Program-made: the position numbers and the translations under genes
Part shown: piece by piece, positions 25,729 through 38,101 of the stretch
Layout of the letters: each line of letters opens with the position of its first letter
How positions within the stretch are numbered: position 1 is the stretch's first letter
Notes under the pieces: model-generated
Told to the model about the DNA's origin: nothing
The model's input: the letters and a program-made list of their open reading frames with translations, nothing else
Database searches by the model: none
Origin: Blakeslea trispora
Lineage: Eukaryota; Mucoromycota; Mucoromycetes; Mucorales; Choanephoraceae
Assembly: GCA_025331445.1 (NCBI GenBank)
Contig: JAIWNE010000051.1
Coordinates: forward strand, 156,151-220,150
Direction: 5' to 3'
DNA: 64,000 bases

Positions 25729-27477
25729 ATGGTACAATTCTTGCCATTGTTTGGATCACCTTTGGTTACTGCTTTAGCTCGTTCGAGTTTCACAACAGCC
25801 TCAGGTCTTTCGATTCCTGGTGTATTGGCGAAATGTTTTCAAGAGATTGAACAGAAAGGTAAAATAAAAGTTTTCTATTCTCGTTTACTATACGACCTAT
25901 AAATTGAAAAAAAATAATAAAAAAAAAAGTAAAAATAAAAATAAAATCTCCATCAACATGAAAAAAAAATAGGTCTTGATACCGAAGGCATATTTCGTAA
26001 ATCAGGTTCAACAGCAATCATCAACCAACTTCAGTCTGAATTTGAGGATGATCAAAACCCCTTTTTAATCAAAGTGCCTCCAACTGTCACAGTTCATTCA
26101 TTGACCGGACTGTTTAAGCGATATCTTCAACTTTTACCAGAACCAGTGATCCCTAAGCAACACCAACCTATGTTCTTGGAAGTGTTTGGTAAACTAGATC
26201 AAGTCTTTTGTTTTGTTCTTACTCAAGGATAATTCTTTCTCTTTAGATCAAGAACATTATTCAAACGAAACATTGAAAAGAAGACTAAAGGAAGCTTGTA
26301 AAAAACTACCTTATGAACACCTCCATCTTTTGCAATTCCTCATTGAAGTAGCCTATAAGATTCAACTCCATCAAGAGAAGAACCAGATGTCGATCGAATC
26401 GCTGGCCATCATATTTGCCCCCACTTGCATTCGACTGGATGGCATTTCTCAATTGATGCCGGGAGAAAGTAGATCGATTGAAAACAGTTTTTGTCCCTCA
26501 TACAATTCACTTCCATTACTAATCGATCGAAGCCATCTATTTCAAAAGGCTCGCGATTTACTCTTGAGCTCTTTAAAGAGACGGCCATCAAAGAATCAGA
26601 AAAAATCATTTGAAAATCGAAAATTGGTGTTTAGTACCACCAGTATTCCAAACACCATCAATCCCAAAAAGAAAAAACGCTACTCGTCTTCTTCATCCAT
26701 CTTTTCAAATTCACTCAAATACAAACCAAACGAATTGTTGCAATTGGATCTGGTGAAAGAAAGCAGTATATGGATCAGAATATTCGAGTTTATGATGACT
26801 TATCCCGAGGTATTTGCTACCCTGACCAATCCTATTAAATCGCAAAAATACAATAAATCCTCATCAAAAGAACGCAAAAACATCAATCTCAAGATCGACA
26901 CTCAATTAAAAAAGGTTTAGTTGGGCTTCATGTTTTTCTCTTTTTGTTTGTTCTAATCATTAGATCGCATTAGAGCTCTACCTATCAGACAACAACATCA
27001 CCGCGTCTAAAACTAGATGCTCATTGGGCATCCCCTTTTTCACAACAAGAGAGAAAGCTGTTGATCGATGTCAATTTATTAGAATTCAAAGAATCCAGAG
27101 AACTAGTGCAGACATTTGAGAGTTTTGAATTTACACCTAAAGTAGATCGTCTACCTACACCTCGGATCATGTCTTCTATTCGAAAGGCAGAAAATGAAGG
27201 GAGAATCACACCCATCAGTCCTCCTGTAGATCCATCTCACTCAAAATATATCCGTACACTTCAAAACTGGAAACTAAGGGAAGAAGAAAATCCTAGTGTC
27301 ATTATACCTCAAGAAGTGCTACTACCAGCAAAGAAGAAGAGAAGTATGAGGTCGAATCATCAAGTAGCACAATCTCCCAGGACATCAGATTGGATCAAAT
27401 TAGTTCAAAGTGGTCTTGTCTTGGACGAGCTGGATGAAAAGCAACAGATAGAGAAGAAGGGAGCCATAAAGATTTAG
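25729..27477 (+). CDS. RhoGAP-domain protein
   Basis: Exons: 25729-25858, 25973-26188, 26247-26914, 26974-27477; 505 residues. The RhoGAP domain occupies about residues 12-175: IPGVLAKCFQEIEQKGLDTE, then GIFRKSGS with the catalytic arginine finger, SLTGLFKRYLQLLPEPVIP, and LAIIFAPTCIR near the end of the fold. The C-terminal half is Ser/Lys-rich and low-complexity, with no domain I recognise. It should accelerate GTP hydrolysis on Rho/Rac/Cdc42-type GTPases. The third intron uses a weak donor (GTTTAG) and was placed because it alone joins the two frames. The size and layout recall fungal Rga/Bem3-type or ECT2-associated GAPs, but without accessory domains. Confidence 0.85.
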
Positions 27478-27613
27478 GGTGTTTCATCCAAACGAATTCT
27501 CTTTTTCTATGATGGTTGTTCTTGAATACGTATGAAAAAAAAAAGAAGTCTATTTTAGTATAAATTGTTATTATTGCTGTATTGCCTAATTAATAAAGAA
27601 CCCTATTCGATTT

Positions 27614-28534
27614 TTATTCACGTTTATAGCACCAATAAAGATCTGTATCATGCTTATAAAGAATGTCTTCTTGAGAGTGTCTTTCAGGCAAACTGAAATC
27701 AGGATGGTCCAGTGTGTCTTCCACTTGTTCTCGTAATCTGTCTGCTTCTTCTTTATCAAGCACAGCAATGTAACTCTTACTCAAGATGCGAGACCATATT
27801 TGATCTCGCTTGACTGCAAAGTCGTTTTTAAACTGTTTGGATTGAAGAGGCAGATCATACAATTGTTTGGCTTCATCTGTTTCAAAGATCTTTTTCCAAG
27901 TACCCTTTCGATACTGAGGAGCCTTACCATCATAAACTTCATAAAGCCTAGTTTGGATTTATTCATGTTAGCAAAGTATAAACCCTCATGTTTCATATCT
28001 GTACCTTCTAATGGATGCTACCCATGAAGAACGCTCTTGACTTTCCATATTCCAGATAAGCACAAGTACACCTTGAGGTTTCAATACACGATGAATCTCT
28101 GTCAAACTCTTGAGATCATCAAACCAATGAAAACACTGAGCAAGAACAACCATGTCCTGCGACGAAGATGCTACAGGAATAGACCAAGATGTACCCTTTA
28201 AAGAGGTGACCTGTGGCACAAGTGACTCGAGCTTAGAGCGCATATTGTCTACAGGCTCAACAGCTGTCACTGTGAAATTTTTGATCTCAGCCAAAAGCTT
28301 AGTCATAATGCCAGTGCCAGCACCTAAATCCAATACATGATATGCCTCATTTGACTTGGGTAAAGTAGAAATGAAATCAATGGCCTCCTTGGGATAACTT
28401 GGTCGAGATGTAGCTTTACGTAATCGTCAGTCTACATCTACAACGAGAAAAGAACAATGGTTTAACTTGCCATAAAAATCAGCTTGCGCTTGAAATCCTT
28501 CTGCAGCTACTTGATGAGGATGATGATTAGACAT
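27614..28534 (-). CDS. SAM-dependent methyltransferase (class I, type 11)
   Basis: Exons (minus order): 28471-28534, 28005-28413, 27614-27947; 268 residues. The N-terminus AAEGFQAQADFYATSRPSYP is typical of fungal type-11 methyltransferases. Motif I VLDLGAGTGIMTKLLAE binds SAM, motif II VTAVEPVDNM, then SSSQDMVVLAQCFHWFD and EIHRVLKPQGVLVLIWNME. The substrate is not predictable; relatives are annotated as trans-aconitate or generic small-molecule methyltransferases. The first intron requires a GC donor (GCAAGT); using the nearby GT instead leads to an early stop and destroys the SRPSYP motif. Confidence 0.87.
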
Positions 28535-30111
28535 TGAAGAGAAAAAAAAGACAAAGAAAAATAGATGAGATGATAAGCATAGTTTAAATACCAACATGAG
28601 TGTGTAGTACAAATCAAAGTTTACCCAGAGTTTTTTCTTTTTAAAGAAAGGGCCGTTCAAAGGGGTCACTTTTTTTTTTTTTTTTTACTTGAGACAAGGC
28701 ATTTCAATCGATGGCTTCTCCAAGCAAAAAAAAAAAACAAAAAGTTACGGAAATTATCCGGATTGTAGATGCTACAGACAAAATTATATCAACTCAACTA
28801 CTCGGAAATAATTCTCTCTTTTTTTCTTTAATTTTTATGCAATACGATGTTAACAGCAAACTCCTCTTAAATCGTTGGTGATACATGTCCAATTGTTAAG
28901 TTTACAAAAAAGAAAGAAAGAAAGGGTAAGATTGAGATCAAAGCACGCACACACACACTTTATTATTCATTGTATTACGAAATGACGTTATTTGTGAAAT
29001 GTTGTTCTGAGTGAAGCTTTTAGGTTCCTTTCTATTTTGTCTCAATACATTGTTTAAAGTAAACATCCTTTGCTTTTACTACTCTTTGTAAACAGTAATC
29101 ATTGAGTTACCATGAGAAGATCAATGAAGCTTATTTAGTCCATAGTTTATACTATGGCTATGAAACATTTAAAAAGAAGCAATACATCAAAAGCTTTCTT
29201 GAATCATCGCTTGTCACAGTCATCATGTATTGTTCTCAAAGTTATTAGATGTCTCTGTGCTCTTTTCTTTATTGCTCTCATTTGAAACATAGAATAATCA
29301 TAAGCATATTCTTCAAAATCATAAATAAATGGTTACAATTCATGGCAATAAAACCTGAAACTGTACCTAACTTTTTCTTGGCCACTCAGCAATTACATTG
29401 AAGAAACCCAAAGAAAGAGGCACTGTTGATTGGAACTCTTGCTTATGACCTGAAACTCAAAAACATAATATTTGAGGGGAAGTCGGCTATGTATTTAGTG
29501 TGACTACACCCTTAGCAAGGTCCTTCTGCTTCCTCATACGTACCTATTCTGTTCAGGATGTTTGCATAAATTGAGAGTTCATTATTGTTGTTCATTTCTC
29601 TTGCCTTGATACTAAAGACTGGTATTTTCCCATAAGTTTCTTTGAACTAAACTCATAGTGGCCAATGCCTCTATTTATTTATTTTTTTTTTTTGCTGCCG
29701 ACGATTTTGAGTCGAGTAAAAAAAAACAAACAATGGTGCCACACTGATTTTGTAAAGTGACTTTGAAAGGCATTCAAAGTTACAAGTATGATTGAACAAA
29801 AGAACCACTCTTCAAGTATACCATAGTTGTGTCATTTCTTTTTCTTGATGACATGCAATCTCTCTTATACATGCCATCTTTGTTTTTTTGTCAGTGCAAT
29901 TCAGGTATTGTTGTATTTTATGCAGTTTGTTTCTGCTTAGTGTATCATCCATTTCCGGAAATGGCGTATTTAAGTCCTAAAAAAAAAAGGAAGGGTGCTC
30001 TTTTTTTTTTATCTTTTCTTTCTTTTATACTTGGCATATAACATTGAAGTTTTTTCTCTTTTTTTTTTGCATATACGCTAACTTTTGTCAAGTTGCACAT
30101 TGCAAGTCAAC
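28535..30111. other. Intergenic region
   Basis: Divergent region between the methyltransferase (-) and the STK32-like kinase (+). Poly-T/A tracts, a GAAA repeat near 28910-28923 and a CA run near 28947-28960. No gene recognised. Confidence 0.45.
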
Positions 30112-31886
30112 ATGGGCAATGCCGACAGTGTTCCAGAAAACTTGAACAGCAGAGAGGGTAACACGCCTAAACTCAAACATTTGTTTTTCTTTCTCATACA
30201 AACAGGTCCTTTTTATTATTCAACTAGAAGTCAACTTTTCTCATTTTAGGATTCTAAAGATATTAGGAAAAGGTGCATTTGGCAAGGTAGAGACTTCAAA
30301 TTTAGCAGTGAAAATTCCTTTACAGGCACTCATAAAAAAAAAGGTCTATCAGGTACAGCATGTGAAGCGCAAAGAACTATACGCGCTAAAGGTGATTAAC
30401 AAGGAAAGATGCATTCAACTGGACGCTGTCAACAACATGATTCGGGAACGTACCATACTTGAATGCATAGACCACCCTCTTATCTGTAACATGCGATTTG
30501 CTTTTCAGGATAGCCTATCACTCTACATGACAATGGATTTGATGTAAAGCAGAAAGAAGGAAATGTAGAATTGAAGAGTAATAACTTGTTTTTGTTTAAA
30601 AAGGTCGGGAGGTGATTTAAGATCGCACTTGAAGCAAGATCATCATGAACATGTTATTCGGTTTTGGATGGCTGAACTTGTCTGTGCCATCAAGTATTTG
30701 CATTCTCAGGGTATTGTTCATAGGTAAAACATTGTGAATAGCCTATAGTTCAACCTGTAGTACTCAATTGGATACTAGGGACATCAAGCCAGATAATATC
30801 CTATTGGATCAAGAAGGACATGTTCATCTCGGTGATTTCAATATTGCATGCCATCTACCAAACAAGAAGCAGAGACCATTGACATCTTTATCAGGCACTG
30901 CAGTCTATTTTGGTAATAAACCCATACAAAAAAGAAAAGTAAAGAAAAGAAAAGCCAATGATTTTATGATATAGCGCCTGAAATGTTTAAGGGCTCTGGT
31001 TATTGTGAAGACATTGATTGGTGGAGTCTGGGCATTACGTTTTATGAATGTATTTATGGCATAGTAAGGTATTTCTCCAAACAAGCCAAAGAACTCAGCT
31101 TACCCCTCCTTTCATAGCGTCCTTGGCTTCATTTCACAAACATAGAGGAACTGAGTAAACAAGTGCAATTCCGAAAGATTGCTTTTCCTTTTAAACAATC
31201 CGTATCGCCACAATGTATTTCTGCATTGAAAGCAGTAAGTTCCATTTTTTTTTTAAAAAAAAATATGACATCACGAACTCATCATGATCTACCTTTGTTA
31301 GTTTTTAGAGAGAGATCCCAAAAAACGGTTGGGGCATGGTATTATCTCTGGTTGGCAACAGATTGCCTCTCATCCTTTCTTTCGAACAACAGACTGGCAC
31401 AAGATGGACAATAAACAATGCAAGCCTATCTACAGGCCTGTCGAATTATTGACTTCTTGCAGTGACCATACGAGTATAGCCAGTCAACCTTTAGTGAACA
31501 CTCTCTTGAGTCAATCACCACCACCTCATGAAGGCGTCATGGGCTGGCTTTATCGACACAAGCGCCAATCAAGTCATGTTGAAGACAATAGCCATCAACG
31601 GCTGGAACGTAAATTCAAGACATTTGACTATACTATTTTTGATCAATACGAAGGCTTTTTGGATCAACATCGCATGACAGTTGGGCCACCTCCAGATTGG
31701 GTTAAGCCTGCCTATCCTGGTGCTGAAAAGGCTATTTTGCCTGTGCATCAGATCTACTTGGATCAAACTGTCTTTGATGTCTTTCAGCCAGAAGACCCAC
31801 ACAGCCTTTACCATACAAAACGTTACCCCGACACAACTCTCTATTGGACTCCTCCTGCTGTTCGATTTGAGCAGCAATGTAAATGA
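30112..31886 (+). CDS. STK32 (YANK)-like AGC serine/threonine kinase
   Basis: Exons: 30112-30157, 30228-30286, 30344-30543, 30604-30723, 30779-30912, 30975-31063, 31118-31234, 31302-31886; 449 residues. The kinase domain starts near residue 18: VNFSHFRILKILGKGAFGKV (Gly loop), YALKVINKERC (VAIK Lys), VHRDIKPDNILLD (catalytic loop), LGDFNIACHLP, then YFAPEMF and DIDWWSLGITFYECIYG. The metal-binding motif is DFN instead of DFG, and it is in the form DFNIA that characterises the STK32/YANK subfamily. The N-terminal MGN could be myristoylated. The 5' end of exon 3 is uncertain: a better-looking acceptor at 30324-30325 would insert six residues into the Gly loop, so I chose 30344. Substrates are unknown. 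Confidence 0.9.
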
Positions 31887-32200
31887 CCTTATACCCTTTC
31901 TTAATAATAAATACTTCTTCTTTCTTTGACATTGCGTTACACTGACATTTTTAAAGAAAATGTGTTGTTTAAAAGCCTTTTTCTTTAAAATTCAACGTGG
32001 AAAGTGCTTATTTTGTGTTACTCCTGATATTTTTTTTTTTTTATTCTATTATTTTTTTTAACGCTCCCCCCTTTTTTTTTCTTTTTCTTCTTCATCATTT
32101 ATAGTTAATAAGAAAAGGTAAGAAAAAGAAAGAAAAAAGAGAGTGTTTAAACAAGAAAAAAACACGCATCATCTCATCTGCATTGGGTTTGCTTGTCTAG
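31887..32200. other. Intergenic region
   Basis: Between the kinase stop and the LC8 start. CT-rich and poly-T tracts at 32030-32090 and a GA-rich stretch at 32110-32140 precede the LC8 gene and probably form its promoter and leader. No gene seen. Confidence 0.5.
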
Positions 32201-32579
32201 ATGTCTGATGCCAAAGCTGTTGTCAAGAGTGTTGATATGAGTGAGGAGATGCAACAAGAAGCTATTGAATGCTCTACACAAGCCTTGGAGAAGTATAACA
32301 TTGAAAAGGATATTGCTGCACATATTAAGCGTGAATTTGACCGCAAATACGGTAAGATGTCGAAAACAGGGTTCATCTTGTTCTTGTTGTTAATATGGAT
32401 GTTAGGCCCTACATGGCATTGTGTTGTTGGACGTAACTTTGGTAGTTTTGTTACTCATGGTAAAGTAGAAAGAGAACAACACGTCTTATGAATGCCATAC
32501 TTACTTGACTATAGAATCAAAGCACTTTATTTATTTCTACCATGGTCAAATTGCCATTCTCTTATTTAAGTCCGCTTAA
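32201..32579 (+). CDS. Dynein light chain LC8
   Basis: Small dimeric hub protein of cytoplasmic dynein that also binds many other partners. Exons: 32201-32351, 32406-32459, 32515-32579; 89 residues, exactly the family length. The sequence contains the family blocks [51 protein letters not shown] and the C-terminal [18 protein letters not shown]. Highly conserved, so all three exons are certain. Confidence 0.97.
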
Positions 32580-32834
32580 TCATTTAACCATTCAGAAAAA
32601 ATAAAAAAAAAATGAAAAATTCAAGAGTAAAAGGGTAGTTGTACAAACTAAAACAAAATGTTGTAATGCTTTGATGAAACAAAAAAAAAATCCAGGTTTT
32701 TAAAAGGAATTTGTAGATTCTTCTATCCTTGAATTGTAAAAAAAAAAATTGTTTTATTTAAACTCTTTTCTTGAAAACACTCTTTTTTCTCTTTTTTTTT
32801 TTCTTTTTTCTTCAATTCAATTGTATTTAATTCA

Positions 32835-34334
32835 ATGTTCAATTTGATTATAGCTGCCGTACAGGTAAACACACACACACACACACACATACACAGCGTA
32901 TTTCAATATTGACTCGATCATTTGTTGCTAGGCAATCATGCAAGTCATGGTTGTTGTATTCTGTGGTAGTATTTTAGCGAAATATGGTTACTTTGACATG
33001 AACAAGCAAAAGGTAATCAAATTAAGAATGACATATGAATGATGCACCTGATAATTAACTCTAATTCGAGAATAGTGGTTATCTAAGCTTAACTTAATCT
33101 TCTTTACACCCTGTCTACTCTTCTCCAATATCTCCTCTATTATTTCCTTTCAAAAGCTGATGGCTTTCTGGCCTATTCCATGCTTCTATTTGATCTATGC
33201 CATCATGAATTACACGAGTAGTCAAATCATCACACGATTGGCTGGCTTAACACCAGCTTATCGTCGCTTTGTATTGGCTTGTGTGATGTTCTCTAATTCA
33301 AATTCATTGCCTATTGCTATTATTTCCAGTCTATCTGTATCAGAAGCTGCACACATCTTATTCTGGAATGAAGGTGACACACCTGAAGCTGTTGCTGCAA
33401 GGTAAGAAAACAAGATCTTTATGAATTGTAGATGGCTAAGACTTGTTATTCTTTTAGAGGTATTTCTTATACTCTATTCTTTGCTATTTTTGGCAATTTG
33501 ATTCGCTGGTCCTATGGTTACCAACTCTTACAAAAACGTCAAGGCGACGATGAGGACGATGATAATCTAGCCATAAGTGGACATGACGAAGAACAACCTA
33601 CATCCTACCAGTCTTTCAACCAACCCAACTCCTCTGCCTCATCTTCCTCTAGCATTGATTACCTTGCTACCGGTCAAATCTCTTCAAGACAGATGAGTTC
33701 AGCAACATTGGCTGATGAAAACACCAATCTGTTGGCTCAAGGCAAAGGCAAACAATCCTTGAAGAAGGGAGGCTTTTTCAGATCGTTAGCAAGACGTATT
33801 CACGGTTTCATGTCACCACCCCTCTATGCTGCCTTTTTGGCTCTTGCCGTTGGTCTATCCCCGCTCAAGCCTCTCTTGTACGACAAACAATCCTTCTTGT
33901 ATCCTTCTTTCACAAAGGCTATTGAATTATGTGGTAAAGCTGCTGTTCCTTTGATCTTGACTTGTTTGGGTGCTCAGTTGGTCGATATCTCTCAATCCAC
34001 ACAACCTGCCTCTCCTCAGATGAAGAAGCCTGTGGCACTTGCTATTGCTATTCGTATGGTTCTCATGCCCTTTTTGGTTGTGCCTGTCGTTGTATTGTTT
34101 GTGATGTTTGGATCCTCCTGGTCTACGATGGCAACTGATCCAGTCTTTATTACCATGATGATTGTACTTGGATGTACACCTACTGCCATCAATCTGGTCC
34201 AAATCACACAGGTCAACAACATCTTTGAAGAAGAAATGCTGCGTATGCTTTTCTGGAGTTACGGTGTTGTTTGCGTTCCTGTCTGTACCTTTGTTGTCTT
34301 TGTAGCATTGAACGTTGTTGATAGATTGTTCTAA
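32835..34334 (+). CDS. PIN-like auxin efflux carrier family transporter
   Basis: Integral membrane transporter of the auxin efflux carrier (AEC, Mem_trans) family, related to yeast Ecm3 and plant PILS proteins of the ER. Exons: 32835-32864, 32932-33012, 33076-33401, 33458-34334; 437 residues. N-terminal membrane segments include VMVVVFCGSILAKYGYF and the signature KLNLIFFTPCLLFSNI. A hydrophilic loop (about residues 175-265, Asp/Ser-rich) separates the N- and C-terminal helix bundles; the latter contains SPPLYAAFLALAVGLSPLKP, AVPLILTCLGAQL and a terminal FWSYGVVCVPVCTFVVFVAL segment. The first exon encodes just ten residues. Substrate in fungi unknown. Confidence 0.88.
32869..32889 (+). repeat. 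(AC)n microsatellite
   Basis: Uninterrupted AC dinucleotide run inside the first intron of the AEC transporter gene, immediately after the GTAAAC donor. Confidence 0.9.
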
Positions 34335-37300
34335 AAAGAAGAAAAAAAAAAGTAGAATAAAAACACATATAATACCCTTTTTTGAACGCATCATTATTTT
34401 TTGCGTTTCAGTGATCTTGTACTACCTCTTTGCAGTAAACAAAGTTGAAACAAAAGAGATCGATTTAAGTCTAGTTTTCAATTCTTAATGCTTGTCTTTT
34501 CTCTTTTGGTTGTTGACTCGGATGTGTTGTTTGGTAATTTTGAAAACTCGTATTCGTGTATGCTTAAGAATTACATTTAATGAAATCAAATAGTTCAAAG
34601 TGGCCCAATGGACTAAAGCAGAGCCTCAACAAGTGAAAAGAAAAAAAAAAGAGTTGAGTCGTCGAAAGCTGTCAACACACTTTAAGATGAAGTGAAGATA
34701 CCGTAATATCGAATAGAATATTTTGAAGGAAATTTGATTTGAGCATTGTTCATGGTTTGTAAGGGGGGAAAAGAAGAGAGAGGATTGATAATATGAATAT
34801 GAGTTTGTTTTCTTACTTTACTTGATACCATTGCCAATCATGCAACCATTTTTAGCAGACAAATACGGGTAGTATTTTCTTCATAGTCCTCAGGCTTTCT
34901 TTTCTTTTTGTCAACATAAGAGACAGCCTGAACTACTTGAATAGATAGATCTGTCTTCAAGTTGTTATTGATATAATAAGGCTGATGTTTGCTTGAAGTG
35001 GTAGCATAAGCATAAACTTCCCCCTTTCTCCCGCTCAGATATCACTTTTGCTAAATTAACGATACAAAGATATAAACTGTTACCTTGACAAGTAGCGCCT
35101 CACTCACTCACTCTCTCGACCTTTTTCTTTACTTGATTGAATAGTGCGACTTGAAACCAAATTGTTTATGACTGTATACCAACAAAGCATATGTCAAATC
35201 ATGAAGCTTATCTCGTTCATTCAAAGAAAGCTAATATTAATTTGCCAAAGAAAAACTTTGTAGTTGCAACTCATAGCGACACATCAATGATCTCACTTCG
35301 TTACAATCTACCAAAAAAAAAAAAAAAAACTCGCAAATCTCTACAGACCTTTAGATGCAGAGAGGATGCCATAGTTTTCAATCGTACATGGCGTAAAAAA
35401 AAAAGAAAGGAGAGGAGTGAACTTTGAAAGGCAGCTGTGTTCGGATCAACCTAGAAGAAATATGAGATCAGATAAAATTTCCTTTCTACATGTAAAAGCG
35501 TAATCAGTTTTGAAAATCAGAAGAGAGAGAGAGAGAGCTCATTTTGCATATTATAGCGATCAATCTTGCATACAACTCAATAGTTTTGATATTTTTTGAT
35601 GATGTTTGGCCTCATATTGATAGTTTGATGCCTTTCATTTCTTTTTTTTTTTTTAATACAAAAAGTGTATGTAGCACTTTCAGATTGTCGTTTTTAATAT
35701 AAACAATAAACTCAGGCGATGCGGTCTTCAAAAGACTGACATTGTACAAACAACATCGCCACCCTTCTTTGTATTCTTTAATAAGGCAAGTTGGCGGAGA
35801 GATCAAAAGAAATATAGCAAGCGTCTGTAACATATATTTTATTTGTTCATGCCCGTCGCCCTCCCCCCTATTAGAAGGAGCAGCATTATCATAACGATGA
35901 AAGACCAAGATGTTTATTTTGAGTTGCAAGTGACTTTCTATATTTGTGATATTGTGTATGTTTGTACAAAAAGAGGGCACAGTAGCCCAGTGTTAATCTA
36001 CATCAAGTTCGGGTCTATGCTCCCTCCCCTTTTTTTTATTCCGAGATTTCAACTGTGTATTGTTTTGGTTTGTGACATACTAAATTAAGAAAAAAGAAAC
36101 TGGGACTCCTGTAGTGTTTTATGTAATCACAAACGAATTTAACTTTGAATCATTTGTAGTCTTGGCATCAAATGAAAGATAGGAAGCCAAGTCCCTTGTT
36201 TTCTAGTTTCTGTAAACAAAGAGCAAGACTTGACTAAAGTAATATGAGAGACCCACGATGTAGGTGATAAAGAAAGAGCAGGGTCTTAACGGTCTCAAAT
36301 TGATTCTCGAATAAGTAGACTACTTTACGGATAGTATTGTGTCTATGAACAACAAAAAAGAAAGTGATCGTGATTTGCTTCGGCTTTGTACATATAATAT
36401 ACTATAGAAAACTTGAATGCTTTTGCTCAGAGAAAGGTAGTAAGAGGATCTTGATTTGAGTCTTCAAACACAATCAAACAAAACGAAAGGATATCCATCC
36501 TTTTTTTTAAGATGATTTCTTTAGTAACTTATTATTTACGAGTTTGCTCATTGATTCTTTTTATAACAAAAGTCTTTTAAGGATTTCTTCTGTTTTTGTA
36601 GACAAATCTGAAAGACATAGAACAGATCTTGAATAAATTCTGTGTGTCAAGTATTCTTACAACCGTTCTATCCAATGTAGACATTTGTAGCGTTAGTAAG
36701 TTCTCTGACTGCTATTATTATCTCTGTAAACTAAAAAAAAACATGTTGTGAATGCTAACCTTGGATAGGATCCTTTCAATGTGCTAACAAGATAAAGTTA
36801 TCAATTGCAGAAGGACATAGCGCGATGGGGCAAGCGCAGTATGCGTCATGCCGATGATGTAGCCTGAACACAAAAACGAATAAACAGTACAGTTGTGGTC
36901 CATCTACAACAAGTAGAGACATATGCCGGTCTTTTCTCCTTCCGATACCCAATGCTTTAGGGTACAGGTCTGAGTCTATTGTGTTACCTGCCGACTGTAA
37001 TGTTTATCCAAGCGCCATTATACATCCTCTCTTCTGGCTTTTTTTTTAAAGCTGCATTATAAATCATGAAAGCAAGTTGCAAAAGGGGAAGACGCATTTG
37101 ATTATGACAAAAAGAAATTCTGTTAATAAAAACATTTTCTGTAAAAGTAATTATTGATTTATCAAGCTAGTAGAGGATCAAGGGTGTCAATTTACCAAAA
37201 AGGTGAAAGTGTATCTTTTACTCGCACTAAGTACATAAGTACCTCTATTGTACACCAGAACAAGAAAAAGAGGATCGAGAGTGCGTATAAGCTATCTCCG

Positions 37301-38022
37301 CTTACCTTTTCATTACTATGTCTATTTTTCTTTTTTCGGCCGCAGGTTGGGATTCATGTACCCTGCTCACTCGAAAAATGGCTCGTCATACAAAATCTCC
37401 TTTTCTCTTTTTTTTTTTATGATCGGGAACCTGTCTCGTTTTGTTTTGATAAGCTTTCCTCAATTTCTCTCACTTTTTTCTAGACCAGTCAGTATTGCAA
37501 AACAAACAAAACAAAAAAAAAGAGAATAAAGAAAAGAAAAAAAGGAAATCAATCAATATCTTGCGACGAACATGTAGAATTTTCTACTAATTAACATAGT
37601 CATTGTGTATTTTGCAGAATGAATTCTACATTTTAGGCTATATTTTACTAGGTGTAACCTTCCAAAAAAACTTTTTTTTTTCTGTCGTGGAATAAACAAT
37701 CAAGCTAAAAAAAATTTGTCTATGAATCCAGAATGTTTTAACATGGCGATTACTACATATCTCTAAAAAGAAACATCATTATTCGCTGTCTTATCAGTAT
37801 AGTTAATAACGAACAGCCCTCGTTTGAACGTAATGGCAAATCCGTTGAGTATTGCGACTGTTTTGCTTTGGACAGGAAACCACCCACATGAAAGAATGCA
37901 TCTTTGCTTCTCGACATGGTGTAACACTTACGCTAATTGATTTTTTCTCCATCTGGTACTTTTGTTGAACAAAAAGATGGGTAACTCAAGCAACTCGCCT
38001 TGACATGGCCAAGTCGGTATAA
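34335..38022. other. Long gene-free intergenic region
   Basis: About 3.7 kb between the AEC transporter and the expansin-like gene. Open frames here are short and carry no recognisable domain. It contains GA repeats (35525-35537), poly-A/T tracts, a cluster GAGACCC / GGGTCT / GGTCTC around 36249-36297 and a perfect 10-bp inverted repeat (37572-37581 and 37622-37631). It may hold regulatory DNA, a non-coding RNA or decayed sequence; nothing can be assigned. Confidence 0.45.
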
Positions 38023-38030
38023 TATAAATA
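38023..38030 (+). promoter_or_regulatory. TATA box of expansin-like gene
   Basis: TATAAATA 72 bases upstream of the start codon of the expansin-like gene, at a typical distance for a TATA box plus short leader. A CT-rich patch follows at 38066-38077. Confidence 0.5.
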
Positions 38031-38101
38031 CAGCTCGAAACTCTGAGCTCTAGTTCATTATTAGTTTCTTTTTCTTTATAACATTTTTATTATTCGATAT
38101 A

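Noticed and set aside
36249..36297. GAGACCC / GGGTCT / GGTCTC cluster
   Set aside because: Short partial inverted matches within AT-rich sequence; spacing is irregular and no stable long stem results.
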